Below are positions 20,261 through 29,047 of a DNA stretch of 34,302 nucleotides, in pieces. Numbering within the stretch: position 1 is the first letter of the stretch; every line of letters begins with the position of its first letter. This stretch comes from Bacteroidota bacterium (GTDB lineage: Bacteria > Bacteroidota > Bacteroidia > CAIKAF01): positions 1-34,302 of the forward strand of contig JAQCBQ010000003.1 in assembly GCA_027621385.1 (NCBI GenBank). The letters run 5' to 3'. Made by a program: the position numbers and the translations under genes. The notes under the pieces are model-generated. The model saw only the letters and a list, made by a program, of their open reading frames with translations, was not told the DNA's origin and ran no database searches.

Positions 20261-21244
20261 ATGGATATACAAGCCTTAAATCAGAAAATTGCTGAAGAAT
20301 CTGCCTTTGTTTCTGCAGTGCGCCTAGAAATGGATAAGGTCATTATTGGGCAGCGTTACATGACCGATCGGTTGTTGATCGGATTGCTTAGCAATGGGCA
20401 TATTTTATTGGAAGGAGTGCCGGGATTGGCCAAAACATTGGCCATTAAAACCCTAGCTCAAGTGGTGGATGTGAGTTTCAGCCGAATTCAATTTACTCCA
20501 GATTTGCTGCCGGCCGATGTGGTTGGAACGGTGATTTACAATCCCCGCAGTGAATCGTTTTCGGTGAAAAAGGGTCCTGTGTTCTCTAATTTTGTTTTGG
20601 CCGATGAAATCAACCGGGCGCCTGCAAAGGTTCAAAGCGCCTTGCTCGAAGCCATGCAAGAGCGTCAGGTGACCGTAGGAGATCAGACCTTTTCTCTGCC
20701 CGATCCATTTTTGGTGCTGGCCACACAAAACCCGGTCGAACAGGAAGGCACCTATCCCTTACCCGAAGCTCAATCCGACCGCTTTTTGCTAAAAGTGGTT
20801 TTGGATTACCCCCAGAAGGCCGAAGAGCAAGAGATTATCCGCTTGAATATGCTGCAGGAATTTCCTACAGTGAACGTAGCCGTTCATAAGGATCAAATCA
20901 TTCAAGCCCGCACTGTGGTGCGCGGAATGTACATGGATGAAAAAATTGAACGGTATATTGTGGACTTGGTGCATGCTTCTCGAGACCCTCAGGGAAATGG
21001 AATTCAAGGACTAAAGGAATTGATTTCGTTTGGAGCTTCTCCACGCGCTTCCATTAGTTTGGCTTTGGCATCCAAGGCCTATGCTTTTTTACAGGGCAGA
21101 GGCTATGTCATTCCTGAAGACGTGCGGGCCATTGCAAAAGACGTGTTGAGGCATAGAATTGGATTGACCTACGAGGCAGAAGCCGAGGAAATGACCTCCG
21201 ATGATGTGGTGGATGCCCTTTTGAATAAAGTGTTGGTCCCTTAA
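20261..21244 (+). CDS. MoxR family AAA+ ATPase
   Basis: HILLEGVPGLAKT, LADEINRAPAKVQSALLEAMQERQVT, LATQNPVEQEGTYPLPEAQSDRF. Confidence 0.97.
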   Translation: MDIQALNQKIAEESAFVSAVRLEMDKVIIGQRYMTDRLLIGLLSNGHILLEGVPGLAKTLAIKTLAQVVDVSFSRIQFTPDLLPADVVGTVIYNPRSESFSVKKGPVFSNFVLADEINRAPAKVQSALLEAMQERQVTVGDQTFSLPDPFLVLATQNPVEQEGTYPLPEAQSDRFLLKVVLDYPQKAEEQEIIRLNMLQEFPTVNVAVHKDQIIQARTVVRGMYMDEKIERYIVDLVHASRDPQGNGIQGLKELISFGASPRASISLALASKAYAFLQGRGYVIPEDVRAIAKDVLRHRIGLTYEAEAEEMTSDDVVDALLNKVLVP

Positions 21245-21264
21245 TTTTCCAGACTAGGAGAATT

Positions 21265-22164
21265 ATGGAATTGGTACAATCCGGTCCTGACGATTTAAAA
21301 GACCTTCTTAAAAAGGTACGGCGCATCGAAATTAAGGCGCGTGGCCTTACCGATCAGCTGTTTGCAGGTCAATATCATGCCGCCTTCAAAGGAAGAGGCA
21401 TGTCATTCGCTGAGGTCCGAAATTACCAGTATGGAGATGATGTTCGTTTTATCGATTGGAATGTTACTGCTCGATTTAATGAACCTTTTGTAAAGGTGTT
21501 TGAGGAAGAACGAGAACTCAGTGTGATGCTGATGATGGATGTCAGTGCCTCTTCTGGTTTTGGGTCTCATCACCGTTCATTGCGCGAATTGGCCGCCGAA
21601 ATTGCTGCCATTATTGGCTTTTCTGCCGTTCAAAACAACGATAAAATAGGGGCTGTTTTTTATTCATCTCAGGTGGAACAATTTATTCCCCCACGTAAAG
21701 GCCGCTCTCATTTTTTAAGAATCTTACGCGATTTTCTTGCGTGCACGCCAACGCATGCGGGTACAAGGACCGGAGTTGCCATGGAATATTTGGGCAAAAT
21801 TCTTCGAAAAAAATCTACGGTGTTTTGCATCAGCGATTTTATAGAGCCCAGTTTTTCTGATGCGCTAAAAATTGCGGGCAGAAAGCATGATTTACTGCTG
21901 ATGCGCATCAATGACCCCATGCTGTGTCAACTTCCGGATGTGGGTTTAATTAAACTGAGAGATCCGGAGACCGGCGCCGCCTATTGGCTCGATACGCACC
22001 AAAAAAAGGTTCGTACCCATTGGCAGGCCCATTGGCAAAACCATCAGAAAAAACTAAAATTGGCTGCCCAACGGTATGGCATTGACCTGGCTGAATTTAA
22101 CTCGGCTTCCGATGTGACTCGACCTTTAAACCAGTTGTTTCAATCCAGAGGTGTTCGACGATGA
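21265..22164 (+). CDS. DUF58 domain-containing protein
   Basis: GRGMSFAEVRNYQYGDDVRFIDWNVTARFNEPFVKVFEEERELSVMLMMDVS. Confidence 0.95.
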   Translation: MELVQSGPDDLKDLLKKVRRIEIKARGLTDQLFAGQYHAAFKGRGMSFAEVRNYQYGDDVRFIDWNVTARFNEPFVKVFEEERELSVMLMMDVSASSGFGSHHRSLRELAAEIAAIIGFSAVQNNDKIGAVFYSSQVEQFIPPRKGRSHFLRILRDFLACTPTHAGTRTGVAMEYLGKILRKKSTVFCISDFIEPSFSDALKIAGRKHDLLLMRINDPMLCQLPDVGLIKLRDPETGAAYWLDTHQKKVRTHWQAHWQNHQKKLKLAAQRYGIDLAEFNSASDVTRPLNQLFQSRGVRR

Positions 22165-23078
22165 AAAATAAAATTTCATTCTTCCTGCTTTTTTCACTTG
22201 CCCTAGTATGCCATGGACAAGGAGGATTTGGATTGGCTTGGAAATCTGAAAAGGATACTGTTTTATTGGGCGAGCCCTTTGATTTAACCTTGGAAATTCC
22301 AGCTCAAAAACTTCAACGTGAAATCATTTGGCCCAGTTTTACAGATAGCCTAGGTAGGTTTGAAATTCTTCAGGTAAATTGGTTGGACAGTGGCGAATAC
22401 AGAGCTGGTTTTAAATTAAATATAGTTGGTTACGATTCAGGCAGCGTTTCTATACCGGCCATTGAACTGGGTTTTTTAGACCAGGGCGATACGATTTGGC
22501 TTGAAATCCCCTCCAAATCCATCGAGATTCTATCACCACTGGTCAATTTAGAAGCTGATTTTCAAGACATTTTGGCAAATCCGGACCCGGGCTACCATTG
22601 GCATGAATTTATTCCCATTTTCAGTATTATTCTGCTTGTTTTGGTGTTGGGTATAGCTCTTTTTTGGTACCTGCGTAGAAAAAGGCGAAAAATACCTTCG
22701 GCGCCTGTACTGCCTGCCATCAATCCTTTCGATGCGGCTATACACGCATTGGATTCTCTATCCCATCAGGCGGGAAATCTATCAGATGAGGAAATAAAGG
22801 CATTTTATACCGATGCGGTAGATGTACTTCGTACCTTGGTGGATGAAGTGTACTGCCTGGATGTATCTGAAATGAGCAGCTCAGAATGGCTGTCAGTTTG
22901 GAAACGGAGACCGGAGAACGAACTTACCGGTAAGGAATTGGCTTTCGTTTTGTATGTGGCCGATTTGGTCAAATTCGCAAAACAACAACCGGGGCCCGCA
23001 GAACGTTCTCAATTGATTGAGGCCGCAAAAGTTTTTATTGAGGCCTGTCGGAAACACCAACAACCCAACTTGAATTGA
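22161..23078 (+). CDS. Membrane protein of the bat operon (BatD-N/DUF4381-like)
   Basis: Signal peptide, single TM (IFSIILLVLVLGIALFWYLRRKRR), acidic helical C-terminal domain; ATGA overlap with the DUF58 gene. Confidence 0.7.
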   Translation: MKNKISFFLLFSLALVCHGQGGFGLAWKSEKDTVLLGEPFDLTLEIPAQKLQREIIWPSFTDSLGRFEILQVNWLDSGEYRAGFKLNIVGYDSGSVSIPAIELGFLDQGDTIWLEIPSKSIEILSPLVNLEADFQDILANPDPGYHWHEFIPIFSIILLVLVLGIALFWYLRRKRRKIPSAPVLPAINPFDAAIHALDSLSHQAGNLSDEEIKAFYTDAVDVLRTLVDEVYCLDVSEMSSSEWLSVWKRRPENELTGKELAFVLYVADLVKFAKQQPGPAERSQLIEAAKVFIEACRKHQQPNLN

Positions 23079-23082
23079 TTCA

Positions 23083-24102
23083 ATGAATGAGCTGGTAAAC
23101 ATAAAATTTGACTATCCATTGGTTTTCATACTGATTCCAATTGTTGGGGTGTTTTATTGGTACAACTGGAGACGCAGAAAGGCGGGGCTGAGCTCATTTT
23201 GGAATCATCCCTTGTTGCCCGGCTCAAAAAATGTGTACCCCAAAAGCCTTCGATTTCGGTTGCTGTGGTTGCCCGATTTTTTAAGGATTCTGGTCTTTTT
23301 ATTGTTGGTTTTGGCCTTGGCCCGGCCGCGTGGACATATCGGTATGACAGAGGTGAATCGGGAAATCATCGATATTCAATTGGCTATGGATATTTCAATA
23401 TCGATGAAAGCCAAAGACTTTTCACCCGATCGCCTGGGCGTTTCCAAGAAAATCGCCGCTGAATTTATTGAGGGAAGGCCCAACGACAGAATAGGTTTGG
23501 TTATTTTCTCCGGTGAAAGTTTTACCCAATGCCCAGCTACCCTTGACCATGAAGTGCTGCAAATTTTACTTTCAAAAATTGAAACAGGAATGCTGGTCGA
23601 CGGAACGGCAATTGGCGCGGGCCTTGGAACTGCCGTTGCTCGACTAAAGGATTCCGAGTCCATCAGTAAGGTGGTTGTTTTGCTTACCGATGGGGTGAAC
23701 AACAGTGGAAATATCGCTCCCAGTACGGCAGCTGAAATCGCAAAAACCTTTGGAGTACGCGTATATACTATTGGCGTGGGTAAAAAGGGTAGTGCTCTAT
23801 CTCCTGTAAGTATGAATCCCAACGGAAGTCTGGTGTTTGGAATGGCCCCTGTTGAAATTGATGAAACGCTGTTGAAAGACATTGCCAATCAAACAGGTGG
23901 CAAATATTTCCGGGCTGAAAATGAACAATCCCTAAAGGCCATTTTTGAAGAAATTGATTCCCTGGAAAAGACCTTAATCCAAGACAAGGAGTTTTATGTG
24001 CGGCCTGATTTGTTTTGGCCCGTTGTTGCCCTGGCAGCTTTAATTCTTTTATTGGAATGGGTGCTTCGATTGGTTTGGTTTAAAAGTTTGACGGAACAGT
24101 GA
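23083..24102 (+). CDS. batA: VWA domain membrane protein BatA
   Basis: IDIQLAMDISISMKAKDFSPDRLGVSKKIA MIDAS-type motif; TVLLTDGVNNSG-type segment (VVVLLTDGVNNSG); TM helices at both ends. Confidence 0.9.
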   Translation: MNELVNIKFDYPLVFILIPIVGVFYWYNWRRRKAGLSSFWNHPLLPGSKNVYPKSLRFRLLWLPDFLRILVFLLLVLALARPRGHIGMTEVNREIIDIQLAMDISISMKAKDFSPDRLGVSKKIAAEFIEGRPNDRIGLVIFSGESFTQCPATLDHEVLQILLSKIETGMLVDGTAIGAGLGTAVARLKDSESISKVVVLLTDGVNNSGNIAPSTAAEIAKTFGVRVYTIGVGKKGSALSPVSMNPNGSLVFGMAPVEIDETLLKDIANQTGGKYFRAENEQSLKAIFEEIDSLEKTLIQDKEFYVRPDLFWPVVALAALILLLEWVLRLVWFKSLTEQ

Positions 24103-25112
24103 GTTTTGAATATCCGGCATATCTGACCTGGTTCTGGATTTTACTCCCCCTGGTCGTTCTCTTCGCCTTCGATTTTCGATGGAGGATGAACCGATTTTTG
24201 CGTTTAGGCAATCCAACTACCGTTCATAAAACCCTGGGTTTATTCCCCAGATATATATTGATTGCTAGGTATACGCTTCGCTTGCTGTTGGTTTCAGCAC
24301 TCATTTTAATCCTTGCTCGACCCAAAGGCGGTCTTACCGATAGCCCCAGAAAAAAATCCGGGACTCAATTGGTTTTCTGTTTGGACGCCTCGCGGTCTAT
24401 GTTGGCAGAGGATTTACAACCCAATCGCCTGTCACGGGCCAAACAGGCTATTTCAGCCGTTTTGAAACGCCTTCAAGGAGATCAGGTTTCGCTGGTTGTC
24501 TTCGCCGGTTCTGCCCATATTCAATTGCCCATGACTTCCGATTATGGAGCCGCGATGATGTTCCTGGATGCAGTTTCTACCGATTACCCCTCGGTGCAAG
24601 GGACCTCTATTTCAGCCGCCTTGCGAGAGGCCATTAAAACACTTCCAGAAAAATCCGATTCAGAACCTGCCCTTATTTTAATGTCGGATGGAGAAGATCA
24701 CGAAGGGGATTTACCTCCCGTTCTTTCTGATTTAAAACAGCGTGGAATACGGGTGTTTGCAATGAGCATTGGGGGAAATGTGGCAGCACCAATTCCAAAC
24801 AATGGGGCTTACCTAACCGATGCACAGGGAAAATTGGTGTTTACCCGACCCAATGAAGAAATGCTATCTCGGATTTCCACTGAAACCAATGGTTTGTTTG
24901 TAAGGGGCTCTGATCCATCTACCGCCTTAAATAAAATCATGGCCGAGATTGATCGATTGAAAAAAAGTACAGCCCTGGCCAGCGAAAACTCCATAGGTCG
25001 CGAAGAACTCTTTCTTCCTTTCCTATGGTTCGCTTTTGGCTTATTGTGTTTGGATTTGTTTTTTGTCCACCAATGGGAAAAATGGTTAAGAAAATGGAGC
25101 ATTTTCGGTTAA
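24099..25112 (+). CDS. batB: VWA domain membrane protein BatB
   Basis: GTG start; LVFCLDASRSMLAEDLQPNRLSRAKQAI; LILMSDGEDHEGD. Confidence 0.9.
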   Translation: MSFEYPAYLTWFWILLPLVVLFAFDFRWRMNRFLRLGNPTTVHKTLGLFPRYILIARYTLRLLLVSALILILARPKGGLTDSPRKKSGTQLVFCLDASRSMLAEDLQPNRLSRAKQAISAVLKRLQGDQVSLVVFAGSAHIQLPMTSDYGAAMMFLDAVSTDYPSVQGTSISAALREAIKTLPEKSDSEPALILMSDGEDHEGDLPPVLSDLKQRGIRVFAMSIGGNVAAPIPNNGAYLTDAQGKLVFTRPNEEMLSRISTETNGLFVRGSDPSTALNKIMAEIDRLKKSTALASENSIGREELFLPFLWFAFGLLCLDLFFVHQWEKWLRKWSIFG

Positions 25113-25807
25113 TCTTTGTTGGTTTGCTTGGGCTTGGGTATGGATTTGTAATCCATGCTCAGATTCCTGGGTTGCAGTCGTATAAACCATTGCGCAATGG
25201 CAATAAGGCACTGCAACAAGCTCAATACCAGAAGGCAGATTCGCTCTTCCAAACCTACCTTAAATCCCATGCCGATAATCCCTTTGCACAAATGGGATTG
25301 GGAAATGCCCTGTATCAAAACGGCAATCCTGATTCTGCCCGGTATTGGTTTGATCGGGCCAGTCAAGGATTCGATAATCCAAAGCATATTTCAACCGCCC
25401 AACACAATTTAGGTAATACGTATATGAAAGCCGAAAAGTGGAATGAGGCAGCTCAACATTACAAGGAAGCCCTAAAGCAATGGCCTGAAAATGAAAAAAG
25501 CCGATATAATTTGGCCTATGCGTTGAAAAAAATCCAGCAAGAAAAACAGCAGCAACAACAGCAACAACAACAGCAACAACAGCAGCAAAATCAACAGCAA
25601 AACCAGCAACAGCAGCAAAATCAGCAACAAAATCAGCAGCCTGAAAATAAACCTAAAAATCAACCCAATTCATCCAAACAAAACATCAAAAAGCAAGATG
25701 CTGAACGCATTCTTGATGCCCTAAACCGTCAAGAAAAAGAAGCTCAAAAGAATCGAGATAAGGACTCCCCCTCAGGTTCCATGGTTCACCCTGAAAAAGA
25801 TTGGTAA
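25082..25807 (+). CDS. batC: TPR protein BatC with polyglutamine/asparagine tract
   Basis: Start taken at the internal ATG (25082; 25094 also possible); TPR repeats; Q/N-rich C-terminal segment; sits between batB and batD. Confidence 0.85.
   Translation: MVKKMEHFRLIFVGLLGLGYGFVIHAQIPGLQSYKPLRNGNKALQQAQYQKADSLFQTYLKSHADNPFAQMGLGNALYQNGNPDSARYWFDRASQGFDNPKHISTAQHNLGNTYMKAEKWNEAAQHYKEALKQWPENEKSRYNLAYALKKIQQEKQQQQQQQQQQQQQQNQQQNQQQQQNQQQNQQPENKPKNQPNSSKQNIKKQDAERILDALNRQEKEAQKNRDKDSPSGSMVHPEKDW
25547..25639 (+). repeat. CAG/CAA-rich polyglutamine-coding low-complexity tract within batC
   Basis: Encodes QQQQQQQQQQQQQNQQQNQQQQQNQQQNQQ by mixed CAG/CAA/AAT/AAC codons. Confidence 0.95.
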
Positions 25808-25809
25808 GT

Positions 25810-27540
25810 ATGAAGACCTTTGTTCGAATCGTATTTTTTATTCTTTTTACTCTGAATTCAATCTGGGCTCAACAGATTCAGGTATCGGTGCAACCTCAAA
25901 ATCCGGTTGTCAATCAACCCTTCCAGATCAGCTACGACATTTCTGGTTTGGCTGGACAATATAAATTGCCTTCGTTTGATCCCTTTGTAAAACTTGGAAC
26001 GTCGCAACAACAAAGCATCGTCAATGGAGTTTCTTCATTTAAGATTTCCGTTCGGCTGCTGGCAAGGTCATCGGGGAAATCTGAAATTGCTCCCCTTCAA
26101 TTGTTGGCCAATGGTCGTGTAATTGCCCAGTCCAATCCGGTGCAAATCAACGTACTTGATGAGGCCTCGGCCAAAGCCAAAACCCAATCCAATTCCAACT
26201 CTGCCGCGGTTAAAAAATCCGATAATCAAATTTTTGTAGTCGCCCGACTTGAAAAATCAACGGTTTATGTTGGCGAACCGCTTACCGTAAGCATTGATTT
26301 GTATTCCAAATACAGTTCTGTTCAATTTGAATCGGTAAAGTTCCCTTCTCTTTCTGGGGGCTGGGTTCAAGATATTCCAGAAGCAGAAGATCAACAGTTT
26401 CGACAAACGCAGGTAGAAGGAGAGCCCTTTTTGGTAGCAACCCTGAAAAAGTATGTCCTTGTCCCTCAGGTTCAAGGAAAAATCTCGATCGACCCTTTGT
26501 TGGCAAGCGTGGTGGTGAGTTACCGTGAAGCTTCTTCCGATCCGTTTGATGTTTTCTTTGGTGGTCGTGTGGTAGAAAAAAAGGTGGAGTTAAAAACACC
26601 CAAAGTAACCCTGACCGCCCTTCCCATTCCATTCGACAACCGCCCCGATAATTTCAGCAATGGGGTAGGGGACTTTGAACTTAGCGTTCGTCCGGGACCT
26701 ACAACGCTCAGTGTCAACGATGCCTTTGAATACAGCGTTACCGTTAAGGGAAATGGGAATTTGAATTTATTGGAACTCCCTAATTTGAATGTTCCTGCCG
26801 AATTTGATGCCTTCGCACCCGATGTTCAAGAAAAAATTTCCTTCACCGAATCTGGAGTGACGGGATCTAAGCAAGTAAATTTTATTTACATTCCAAAAAC
26901 ACCCGGAAAGTACACCATTCCACCGTTTACCTGGTCTTGGTTTAATCCTGCTACCAAAAAATTTGAATCGTTTAGTTCAGATACACTTCATCTAACAGTT
27001 AATGGTTCAGCGCAGGACCAAGACCTGTCTCAATCCGGACCCATAAAGTTTCAAAATACAATTCCTCAGGGGCGATCATCTAAACTTCCTGAAAGGTACG
27101 TTTCTTTTTATGCCAGCCTTTCTTTTTTCGTTTGGCTGATTTTTCTGGTTGGCCTGCTGCTTTTATACACCTTTTGGGGCAAAAAATGGCTGGTACGCTT
27201 GCGCAATAAACGTTCTCTTTCTTTAACCACTTCAACTCATGTCCTGGACGAATTAAACCGATGGAAATCCAATCCGTCCAAAGAGCAGACCTCGGTTTTA
27301 ATTAATACCATGCAGGCCTATATGCGCGACCAATGGAAGCTTCCCATTTCCCAGCAAACGCCCAACGATGTATTGGCTTTTTTTAAACCTTTAGGACTAG
27401 AACAGGAAATCAAAGATTGGTTAAGCCTGATTCAACAGCTTCATTTTCTGGCCTTTGCATCTGTAGCTCCACAGGAGAATGCAAATCAAATCAATGGTCT
27501 TCTACGCAAAACACTTAAAACACTTGAATCACAAAAATGA
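25810..27540 (+). CDS. batD: BatD (BatD/oxygen-tolerance family)
   Basis: Start at ATG 25810 (MKTFVRIVFFILFTLNSIWAQ); VSVQPQNPVVNQPFQISYDISG, VYVGEPLTVSIDLYSK, IYIPKTPGKYTIPPFTWSWFNP. Confidence 0.92.
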   Translation: MKTFVRIVFFILFTLNSIWAQQIQVSVQPQNPVVNQPFQISYDISGLAGQYKLPSFDPFVKLGTSQQQSIVNGVSSFKISVRLLARSSGKSEIAPLQLLANGRVIAQSNPVQINVLDEASAKAKTQSNSNSAAVKKSDNQIFVVARLEKSTVYVGEPLTVSIDLYSKYSSVQFESVKFPSLSGGWVQDIPEAEDQQFRQTQVEGEPFLVATLKKYVLVPQVQGKISIDPLLASVVVSYREASSDPFDVFFGGRVVEKKVELKTPKVTLTALPIPFDNRPDNFSNGVGDFELSVRPGPTTLSVNDAFEYSVTVKGNGNLNLLELPNLNVPAEFDAFAPDVQEKISFTESGVTGSKQVNFIYIPKTPGKYTIPPFTWSWFNPATKKFESFSSDTLHLTVNGSAQDQDLSQSGPIKFQNTIPQGRSSKLPERYVSFYASLSFFVWLIFLVGLLLLYTFWGKKWLVRLRNKRSLSLTTSTHVLDELNRWKSNPSKEQTSVLINTMQAYMRDQWKLPISQQTPNDVLAFFKPLGLEQEIKDWLSLIQQLHFLAFASVAPQENANQINGLLRKTLKTLESQK

Positions 27541-28301
27541 TGCTCCAACTTCGACTCACGGTGTTGTTTTCCTTGTTGGGCTTTTTTACCCTCCAACACG
27601 CCTCTATTATTGAAGATCAGGATATATTGACAGCCTCCGATCGCCAGTTTAAGGCCGGTTTGCTCGACTCTGCGTATTCAGGTTATTCCCGGCTGCTGGA
27701 ATCCGGCTATAAGAATCCGCATATTTTCAATATGTTGGCGGCCACTTCACTGAAACAGCAAAACAAACCCCTGGCTGTGAAATGGTTATATGATGGCTTG
27801 CTGTTGTTCCCCGATTCCAAGGTGTTGGAATCCAATCTAAAGTACATTGAACTTTCGGAGGAACTGCCCTCCGGACCGCGCCCTTTTCTTCCCTGGGGAG
27901 TGCATCTGTTTTCTACCCATACCTGGGCATGCATTTTTCTGGTTTCCATTGGATTTGTTTTGGTGGGATTAATCATTGGTACTTGGTTCACCTCAACGCC
28001 CCTTCGGCGTTGGATGTCTGGGTTGGTATTGGTTTCCATCGGTCTGGGACTGGGCTCCATTTTTGCCGCTCAATGGCGCTACAACCTGTCTAAAAAACAA
28101 TACGGAATTGTCAAAATCAACCAATGTCCGGTCTTGGTGAAACCTCAGCCCGATGCAGAGGTCTTAATGTATTTGGTCCCCGCTCAAGCCATGGAAATCA
28201 TTGAATGGCAAGACGGCTGGGCAAGGGTTAAAAATCCCGACGATGTGGAAGGTTTTGTGAATCAAGACCAGCTTATTCGCTCAGAAGCCTTAGGATTTTA
28301 A
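27537..28301 (+). CDS. batE: BatE: TPR plus SH3-like domain membrane protein
   Basis: ATGA overlap with batD; TPR N-terminus, two TMs, C-terminal SH3-like (VKINQCPVLVKPQPDAEVLMYLVPAQAMEIIEWQDGWARVKNPDDVEGFV). Confidence 0.85.
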   Translation: MMLQLRLTVLFSLLGFFTLQHASIIEDQDILTASDRQFKAGLLDSAYSGYSRLLESGYKNPHIFNMLAATSLKQQNKPLAVKWLYDGLLLFPDSKVLESNLKYIELSEELPSGPRPFLPWGVHLFSTHTWACIFLVSIGFVLVGLIIGTWFTSTPLRRWMSGLVLVSIGLGLGSIFAAQWRYNLSKKQYGIVKINQCPVLVKPQPDAEVLMYLVPAQAMEIIEWQDGWARVKNPDDVEGFVNQDQLIRSEALGF

Positions 28302-28303
28302 GT

Positions 28304-28822
28304 ATGCGCATTCTGTTGCTCAGCGATAGCCATGGTGCCTTACCTAAAAAAATCGAACCATTCCTTAAAGAAGCAGATGAAATCTGGCATGCCGGTGACA
28401 TCGGTCCTTCAGGTTGCCTTGATTTTTTGGAAAGTATGGCTCCGGTGCGGGCAGTGTATGGCAACATCGACGGCCGGGAAATTCGCCTCCGATGCCCGGA
28501 ATATCTAAACTTTAATGTTCAAGGCTTGTCCTTTTTTATGATGCATATTCTGGGGCGTCCCGGTCGATATTCGGCTCAAGCCAAGTCCCTGATTCAAAAA
28601 CAGTCCCCTAAATTCGTCATTTGTGGGCACTCCCATATCGCTCTGGTGGCTCCGGGTCAGTTTCCCGGAACCTTGCATTTAAATCCTGGCGCTATTGGCA
28701 ACCACGGCTGGCATAAATCCATCACTGCGCTCCGCTTTCAAATTGAAAATCAGGCACTTTCGAATCTTGACTTGATTGATTTGGGTCCGCGTGGCACCGA
28801 GCAGCCGATGGTATATTTCTAG
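28304..28822 (+). CDS. YfcE/MJ0936 family metallophosphoesterase
   Basis: RILLLSDSHG, IWHAGDIG, AVYGNIDGREIR, VICGHSHIALV, LNPGAIGNHG. Confidence 0.95.
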   Translation: MRILLLSDSHGALPKKIEPFLKEADEIWHAGDIGPSGCLDFLESMAPVRAVYGNIDGREIRLRCPEYLNFNVQGLSFFMMHILGRPGRYSAQAKSLIQKQSPKFVICGHSHIALVAPGQFPGTLHLNPGAIGNHGWHKSITALRFQIENQALSNLDLIDLGPRGTEQPMVYF

Positions 28823-28830
28823 TATTTTTT

Positions 28831-28972
28831 GGGCGGGTTTCGGGCTTTCAGCGGCAGTACGCGGGGAAGTTGGGGGCGGCAGTGCAGAAAAAGGAGCTCC
28901 TCGCGTCGCTCTTTTTCTGCGCTGCCGCCAGCCCAACTTCCCCTTGCGCGCTGCCTGCTTCAATCCCGCCCG
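28831..28972 (+). repeat. Copy 3 (best structured) of the intergenic hairpin element family
   Basis: GGGCGGG (28831-28837)/CCCGCCC (28965-28971) terminal inverted repeat; GGGGAAGTTGGG-GGCGGCAG-T-GCAGAAAAAG (28863-28893) pairs with CTTTTTCTGC-G-CTGCCGCC-AG-CCCAACTTCCCC (28911-28943); apex GCTCCTCGCGTCGC (28896-28909). Confidence 0.9.
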
Positions 28973-29047
28973 CAATGGCCCAATACCTCAACGCTGATGT
29001 TAATAAATTTAAGGCCAATGGCACAATAATCAAGATGCAATTGGATG

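Noticed and set aside
25472-25663. 63-aa minus-strand poly-leucine ORF
   Set aside because: Antisense of the batC CAG/CAA tract; an artefact of the repeat.
14972-28972. CRISPR array or intrinsic terminators as explanation of the three elements
   Set aside because: Copies are kilobases apart without repeat-spacer periodicity and no cas genes are present; the hairpins are not followed by T-tracts and are far larger than normal terminators.
14972-28972. Retron or diversity-generating retroelement templates
   Set aside because: No reverse transcriptase or variable-region/template-region pair in the window; cannot be supported here.
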